Shown one piece after another: positions 59,745 to 64,000 of a DNA stretch of 64,000 bases. Source of the stretch: Xenopus tropicalis. Its lineage: Eukaryota > Chordata > Amphibia > Anura > Pipidae. Position 1 is the stretch's first letter. Each line of letters starts with the position of its first letter. The stretch spans positions 151,194,163 through 151,258,162 of the forward strand of contig NC_030680.2 in assembly GCF_000004195.4 (NCBI RefSeq). The letters run 5' to 3'. The translations under genes and the position numbers were made by a program. The notes under the pieces are model-generated. The model saw only the letters and a program-made list of their open reading frames with translations. It searched no databases and was not told the origin of the DNA.

Positions 59745-60245
59745 CCCGTCCCGTTCCCCCATTTGGGAGGGAGCCCAGTGAGCTTGCGCAGTCCCGCCCC
59801 GTTCCCCCACTTGGGAGAGAGCCCAGTGAGGCTGCGCAGTCCCGCCCCGTTCCCCCACTTGGGAGAGAGCCCAGTGAGGCTGCGCAGTCCCGCCCCGTTC
59901 CCCCACTTGGGAGAGAGCCCAGTGAGGCTGCGCAGTCCCGCCCCGTTCCCCCACTTGGGAGAGAGCCCAGTGAGGCTGCGCAGTCCCGCCCCGTTCCCCC
60001 ACTTGGGAGAGAGCCCAGTGAGGCTGCGCAGTCCCGCCCCGTTCTCCCACTTGGGAGAGAGTCCAGTGAGGCTGCGCAGTCCCGCCCCGTTCCCCCCACT
60101 TGGGAGAGAGCCCAGTGAGGCTGCGCAGTCCCGCCCCGTTCCCCCCACTTGGGAGAGAGCCCAGTGAGGCTGCGCAGTCCCGCCCCGTTCCCCCCACTTG
60201 GGAGAGAGCCCAGTGAGGCTGCGCAGTCCCGCCCCGTTCCCGCTG
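59745..60245. repeat. 48-bp GC-box minisatellite at the VGLL4 downstream promoter
   Basis: Ten copies at a 48-bp period of GCTGCGCAGTCCCGCCCCGT followed by TCCCCCACTTGGGAGAGAGC and CCAGTGAG. Each copy holds an Sp1-type GC box (CCCGCCCC) and a TGCGCA core like half of an NRF1 site. The array runs directly into the unique CpG-rich promoter sequence. Confidence 0.94.
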
Positions 60246-60546
60246 GGAGAGAGCCCGGAGCAGCCTGCGTGTCAGTGCCGAGGAACTTGCAGCGGGGCTG
60301 TGAGGCGCCTGTTCCCTCTGTCCTTCCCCTTCACTCGCTCTTCAGGAACCGCCCGCAGGCAAACGCCGAGCCGCCCCCGCTTACCCTCCGTACCGCCTCT
60401 GGTTTCCCTCCTACCCGCCGAGGGGCTCCGGGCACTCTCCGTGGGCTTGGGTTAGCGGGGCCCTGGAGTTCGGGGGCAGACTCGGCCGCCTCCCTCTCGC
60501 TGTGTGGGTGACGCAAGGAAGCGGGTCTTTCCCTGCAGCCCCCCCA
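60246..60546 (+). promoter_or_regulatory. vgll4: CpG-rich VGLL4 downstream promoter / 5' UTR
   Basis: Unique GC- and CpG-rich sequence right before the second VGLL4 N-terminal exon, with no TATA box. An acceptor-like TTTCCCTGCAG ends at 60538, nine bases before the ATG-bearing sequence. The exon could therefore be either a first exon reading through this block or an internal exon spliced at 60539. The CpG island favours a local start site. Confidence 0.6.
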
Positions 60547-60628
60547 ATGCTCTTTATGAAGATGGATCTGTTGAACTACCAGTACCTGGATAAGATGAAC
60601 AATAACATCGGCATTCTGTGCTATGAAG
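60547..60628 (+). CDS. vgll4: VGLL4 alternative N-terminal exon (MLFMKMDLLNYQ...)
   Basis: ATG at 60547 opens MLFMKMDLLNYQYLDK followed by MNNNIGILCYE and a split glycine codon, then donor GTAAGT at 60629. Human VGLL4 isoform a starts with the same residues, and its downstream in-frame methionines (MDLL, MNNN) are also present. The exon ends in phase 1 like the one at 36826-36900, so the two are mutually exclusive starts feeding a common exon (EAALRGEP... in the family) that lies beyond the window. The two starts give different N-termini ahead of the shared TEAD-binding part. Confidence 0.96.
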
Positions 60629-60799
60629 GTAAGTAGCGCCACATCCCCCAGCATGCTCAGCGGGCTCCGGACTTTGTGTGTAGCTGCTGGAGCCGCAAGG
60701 TGATTGGCTCCCTGTTGTACCTCACTGTACGGCTAGCTGAGCATGCTGGGAAGTCTGTGCCTTGGGATCAGATTCTGTTATTATTATTATTGTCCGTAT

Positions 60800-60915
60800 A
60801 ACCCCCCCCCCAAACCCTCAGGCCCCCCCCCCCAAACCCTCAGGCCCCCCCCCAAACCCTCAGGCCCCCCCCCCCCAACCCTCAGGCCCCCCCCCACAAA
60901 CCCTCACCCCCCCCC
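60800..60915. repeat. ~17-bp C-rich repeat (CCCCCAAACCCTCAGG)
   Basis: Six short copies with variable C-run length, starting 170 bp after the VGLL4 donor. Confidence 0.85.
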
Positions 60916-60917
60916 CC

Positions 60918-61245
60918 ACCCTGTGTGCCTATATGGGGGCCCCCTGTGTGCCTATATGGGGGCCCCCTGTGTGCCTATATGGGGGGCCCCCCTGTGTGCC
61001 TATATGGGGGGCCCCCCTGTGTGCCTATATGGGGGGCCCCCCTGTGTGCCTATATGGGGGGGCCCCCTGTGTGCCTATATGTTGGGGGCCCCTCTGTGCC
61101 TATATGGGGGGGGGGGGGCTCTGTGTGCCTATATGTTGGGGGCCCCTCTGTGCCTATATGGGGGGGGGGGCTCTGTGTGCCTATATGTTGGGGGCCCCTC
61201 TGTGCCTATATGGGGGGGGCCCTCTGTGTGCCTATATGTTGGGGG
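60918..61245. repeat. ~24-bp minisatellite (CCTGTGTGCCTATATGGGGG)
   Basis: About thirteen copies of CCTGTGTGCCTATATGGGGG with variable G-runs. The last third alternates with a TATATGTTGGGGGCCCCT variant. Confidence 0.92.
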
Positions 61246-61374
61246 GATTCTATATGCCAGGGTGCATTTATTTTTTTCTGCTTTTCCAGGGTGCCTTTGT
61301 TTTTTTTGGGGTCTCTTAATGCCAGGGTGCCTTTGATTTTTTTTTGGGGGGGGGCTCTGTATTCTAGGGTGTCA

Positions 61375-62925
61375 GGGTCTTTGTATACCAGGGAGCAGTT
61401 ATTTAGGGGTGTCTGTATACCAGGGAGCAGTTATTTAGGGGTGCCCTGTATGCCAGGGAGCAGTTATTTAGGGGTGTCTGTATGCCAGGGAGCAGTTATT
61501 TAGGGGTGTCTGTATGCCAGGGAGCAGTTATTTAGGGGTGCCCTGTATGCCAGGGAGCAGTTATTTAGAGGTGTCTGTATGCCAGGGAGCAGTTATTTAG
61601 GGGTGTCTGTATACCAGGGAGCAGTTATTTAGGGGTGTCTGTATACCAGGGAGCAGTTATTTAGGGGTGTCTGTATGCCAGGGAGCAGTTATTTAGGGGT
61701 GCCCTGTATGCCAGGGAGCAGTTATTTAGGGGTGTCTGTATGCCAGGGAGCAGTTATTTAGGGGTGTCTGTATGCCAGGGAGCAGTTATTTAGGGGTGTC
61801 TGTATGCCAGGGAGCATTTATATAGGGGTGTCTGTATGCCAGGGAGCAGTTATTTGGGGGTGTCTGTATGCCAGGGAGCAGTTATTTAGGGGTGTCTGTA
61901 TGCCAGGGAGCAGATATTTAGGGGTGTCTGTATGCCAGGGAGCAGTTATTTAGGGGTGTCTGTATGCCAGGGAGCAGTTATTTAGGGGTGTCTGTATGCC
62001 AGGGAGCATTTAATATAGGGGTGTCTGTATGCCAGGGAGCAGTTATTTAGGGGTGTCTGTATGCCAGGGAGCAGTTATTTAGAGGTGTCTGTATGCCAGG
62101 GAGCAGTTATTTAGGGGTGTCTGTATACCAGGGAGCAGTTATTTAGGGGTGTCTGTATACCAGGGAGCAGTTATTTAGGGGTGTCTGTATGCCAGGGAGC
62201 AGTTTATTAGGGGTGCCCTGTATGCCAGGGAGCAGTTATTTAGGGGTGTCTGTATGCCAGGGAGCAGTTATTTAGGGGTGTCTGTATGCCAGGGAGCAGT
62301 TATTTAGGGGTGTCTGTATGCCAGGGAGCAGTTATTTAGGGGTGTCTGTATGCCAGGGAGCATTTATATAGGGGTGTCTGTATGCCAGGGAGCAGTTATT
62401 TGGGGGTGTCTGTATGCCAGGGAGCAGTTATTTAGGGGTGTCTGTATGCCAGGGAGCAGATATTTAGGGGTGTCTGTATGCCAGGGAGCAGTTATTTAGG
62501 GGTGTCTGTATGCCAGGGAGCAGTTATTTAGGGGTGTCTGTATGCCAGGGAGCATTTATATAGGGGTGTCTGTATGCCAGGGAGCAGTTATTTAGGGGTG
62601 TCTGTATGCCAGGGAGCAGTTATTTGGGGGTGTCTGTATGCCAGGGAGCAGTTATTTGGGGGTGTCTGTATGCCAGGGAGCAGATATTTAGGGGTGTCTG
62701 TATGCCAGGGAGCAGTTATTTGGGGGTGTCTGTATGCCAGGGAGCAGATATTTAGGGGTGTCTGTATGCCAGGGAGCAGATATTTAGGGGTGTCTGTATG
62801 CCAGGGAGCAGATATTTAGGGGTGTCTGTATGCCAGGGAGCAGATATTTAGGGGTGTCTGTATGCCAGGGAGCAGATATTTAGGGGTGTTGGGATCTTTG
62901 TATGCCAGGGAGCAGTTATTTGGGG
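61375..62925. repeat. 32-bp minisatellite (TGTATGCCAGGGAGCAGTTA...)
   Basis: About 48 copies of TGTATGCCAGGGAGCAGTTA then TTTAGGGGTGTC. Variant markers (GTATACC, TTTAGAGG, CATTTATATA) recur in the same order 514 bp apart (for example TTATTTAGAG at 61561 and 62075), showing a duplicated block. Confidence 0.95.
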
Positions 62926-63130
62926 GGTGGTTGTTAGGGTGCTGTTAGTTTGGGGTGTTACCTCGTGCCGTTTGGCTTGTTTTGGGGGCAGTTGGAAGGG
63001 AAGTCGTGTTAGTAAATACGGGCAATAAGTACTATAAATACTCAGTAGTCGCTGCTGTTGCCAAGTGGAATTTTCCAGCTGCTTTCAATGTGGATCTGTT
63101 GTGTGAAGTGCTACCCCCCAGCTTTTGTCA

Positions 63131-63149
63131 ACTACGACTCCCAGCATCC
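63131..63149 (+). promoter_or_regulatory. ZNF143/THAP11-like motif
   Basis: ACTACGACTCCCAGCATCC, followed by a half-site CAACTCCCAGCATCC about 30 bp on. It may belong to a dispersed frog repeat. Confidence 0.4.
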
Positions 63150-63365
63150 CCTAAAGCACTGTGCAACTCCCAGCATCCTCCCACATAACATGAAGGTACA
63201 AGGGAGTTGTGGGGCATCTGTGGGGGGGCTGCCAGTTTAGCTTTCTTATTGGTTATTAGCCGTGTGTATTGTCTCCGGTTATACTGCGCTCCTGAGTATG
63301 TCGGTGCTTCTGTGTGTGTGGCTCTCAGTACAGCTCATACTGCCCATAACTAAAGCTGCTGCTGA

Positions 63366-63384
63366 GCATGCTGGGAACTGTAGT
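63366..63384 (-). promoter_or_regulatory. ZNF143/THAP11-like motif (full)
   Basis: The minus strand reads ACTACAGTTCCCAGCATGC, very close to the full ZNF143/THAP11 consensus. It sits opposite in orientation to the motif at 63131, about 220 bp away. Confidence 0.5.
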
Positions 63385-63958
63385 TCTGTAAGGGTTGTAC
63401 TGCCCCAGAAATAATTTTATTCTCCTTCTGGGCACATGTACATGTCTGGGCCCCCCCCCCCCAAACATTGCTCTAATAATGTTCCCTGTCTGGGACAATC
63501 TGCCCTTTGTCTGACGTCTGTTTCCTGTGAGCACTGGCTCCGCCCCCCCAAGACAAGTTGCCCCCTCTCGTTCCTTGTGGGAAACCCCACTCGGCTCATT
63601 TCTTATTATTCACTGATTTCATGGGTTTTTTTCTCTCTCCCATTTCTCAGCCCCTTCCAGATTTGGGGCCAAATCCCAGCATTTCTGCCCCCGACTCCCC
63701 ACAAACAATGGTGTTAAACGCAGCAAGTTGTGGGTGGGGCCAGAATCCCAAACGGCCTTTGCCATTTCTATTGCAGGCAATGACATTCTGAGGAACCATC
63801 TCATGTTAAAGGGTTAAATTATTCTGAGAGTTGTAGTTCTGATAGTAAATGTATACATTACGTTTAAAGTAGCAATATCCTATTTCCTGTGTAATGTGTA
63901 GTAAGTTACTCATGGGAGGGAAAAGTTGATCACATTAATAATTGCTTAGGTTCTCTGT

Positions 63959-64000
63959 CCCCATTGTAAGCAGCAGTCCTGCCCTGCTTTATGGCTGAGA
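63959..64000. repeat. Start of the same ~100-bp unit as at 13.34-13.97 kb
   Basis: CCCCATTGTAAGCAGCAGTC then CTGCCCTGCTTTATGGCTGA is identical to the unit arrayed at 13340-13972. It runs off the window end. Confidence 0.9.

Larger units (their letters stand above)
62935..63958. other. Mostly unique VGLL4 intron sequence
   Basis: No exon was recognised. It contains ZNF143-like motifs at 63131 and 63366. Confidence 0.6.

Overview
The window is vertebrate nuclear DNA, most likely from a frog of the genus Xenopus. The evidence is spliced exons with GT-AG introns, an abundant Xenopus-type MITE at about 12.2 kb, and very many GC-rich minisatellites. Species and chromosome cannot be fixed from the sequence alone. 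No prokaryotic, organellar or viral genes were seen.

Two protein genes lie on the + strand, in the order found at human 3p25. (1) TAMM41, the mitochondrial CDP-diacylglycerol synthase, is present from an internal exon at 2998 to its stop at 13049 and a poly(A) signal at 13138. Its 5' exons lie before the window. Six exons are clean and their phases join without error. A seventh (about 5273-5391) is recognisable but carries scattered extra bases. It sits in a roughly 5.5 kb stretch (about 3.6-9.2 kb) that looks like uncorrected long-read sequence. (2) The 5' part of VGLL4, the TEAD cofactor that opposes YAP, is present with two alternative N-terminal exons, at 36826-36900 and about 60547-60628. 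The first is probably served by a promoter and non-coding exon at about 26.1-26.4 kb, the second by a CpG-rich promoter at about 60.25-60.54 kb. Both coding exons end in phase 1, so both can join the same downstream exon. The TONDU domains lie beyond the window.

About two thirds of the window is tandem repeat: some 25-30 unrelated arrays with units from 15 to about 200 bp. The largest is a 13.8 kb array of a 40-bp unit (45.67-59.44 kb) in the VGLL4 intron. Each unit carries the telomere-like core TAGGGTTA and an E-box (CACGTG or its CpG-decayed form CACATG). Other large arrays are 16.8-19.8 kb (36 bp), 20.1-24.5 kb (30 bp), 24.95-26.0 kb (36 bp), 26.45-30.8 kb (41/40 bp), 33.35-35.1 kb (about 83 bp), 41.5-44.2 kb (32 bp) and 61.4-62.9 kb (32 bp). 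Long open frames in these arrays are by-products of the repeats, not genes.

The most unusual structure is at the 3' end of TAMM41. A 52-bp unit containing a strong 3' splice site plus the first bases of the terminal coding exon is repeated 13 times directly before the real exon. Other points of interest are two perfect CTCF-consensus sites pointing away from each other on either side of the TAMM41/VGLL4 boundary region, a TIR-bounded DNA transposon at 3.27-4.05 kb, and a 48-bp GC-box array abutting the second VGLL4 promoter.
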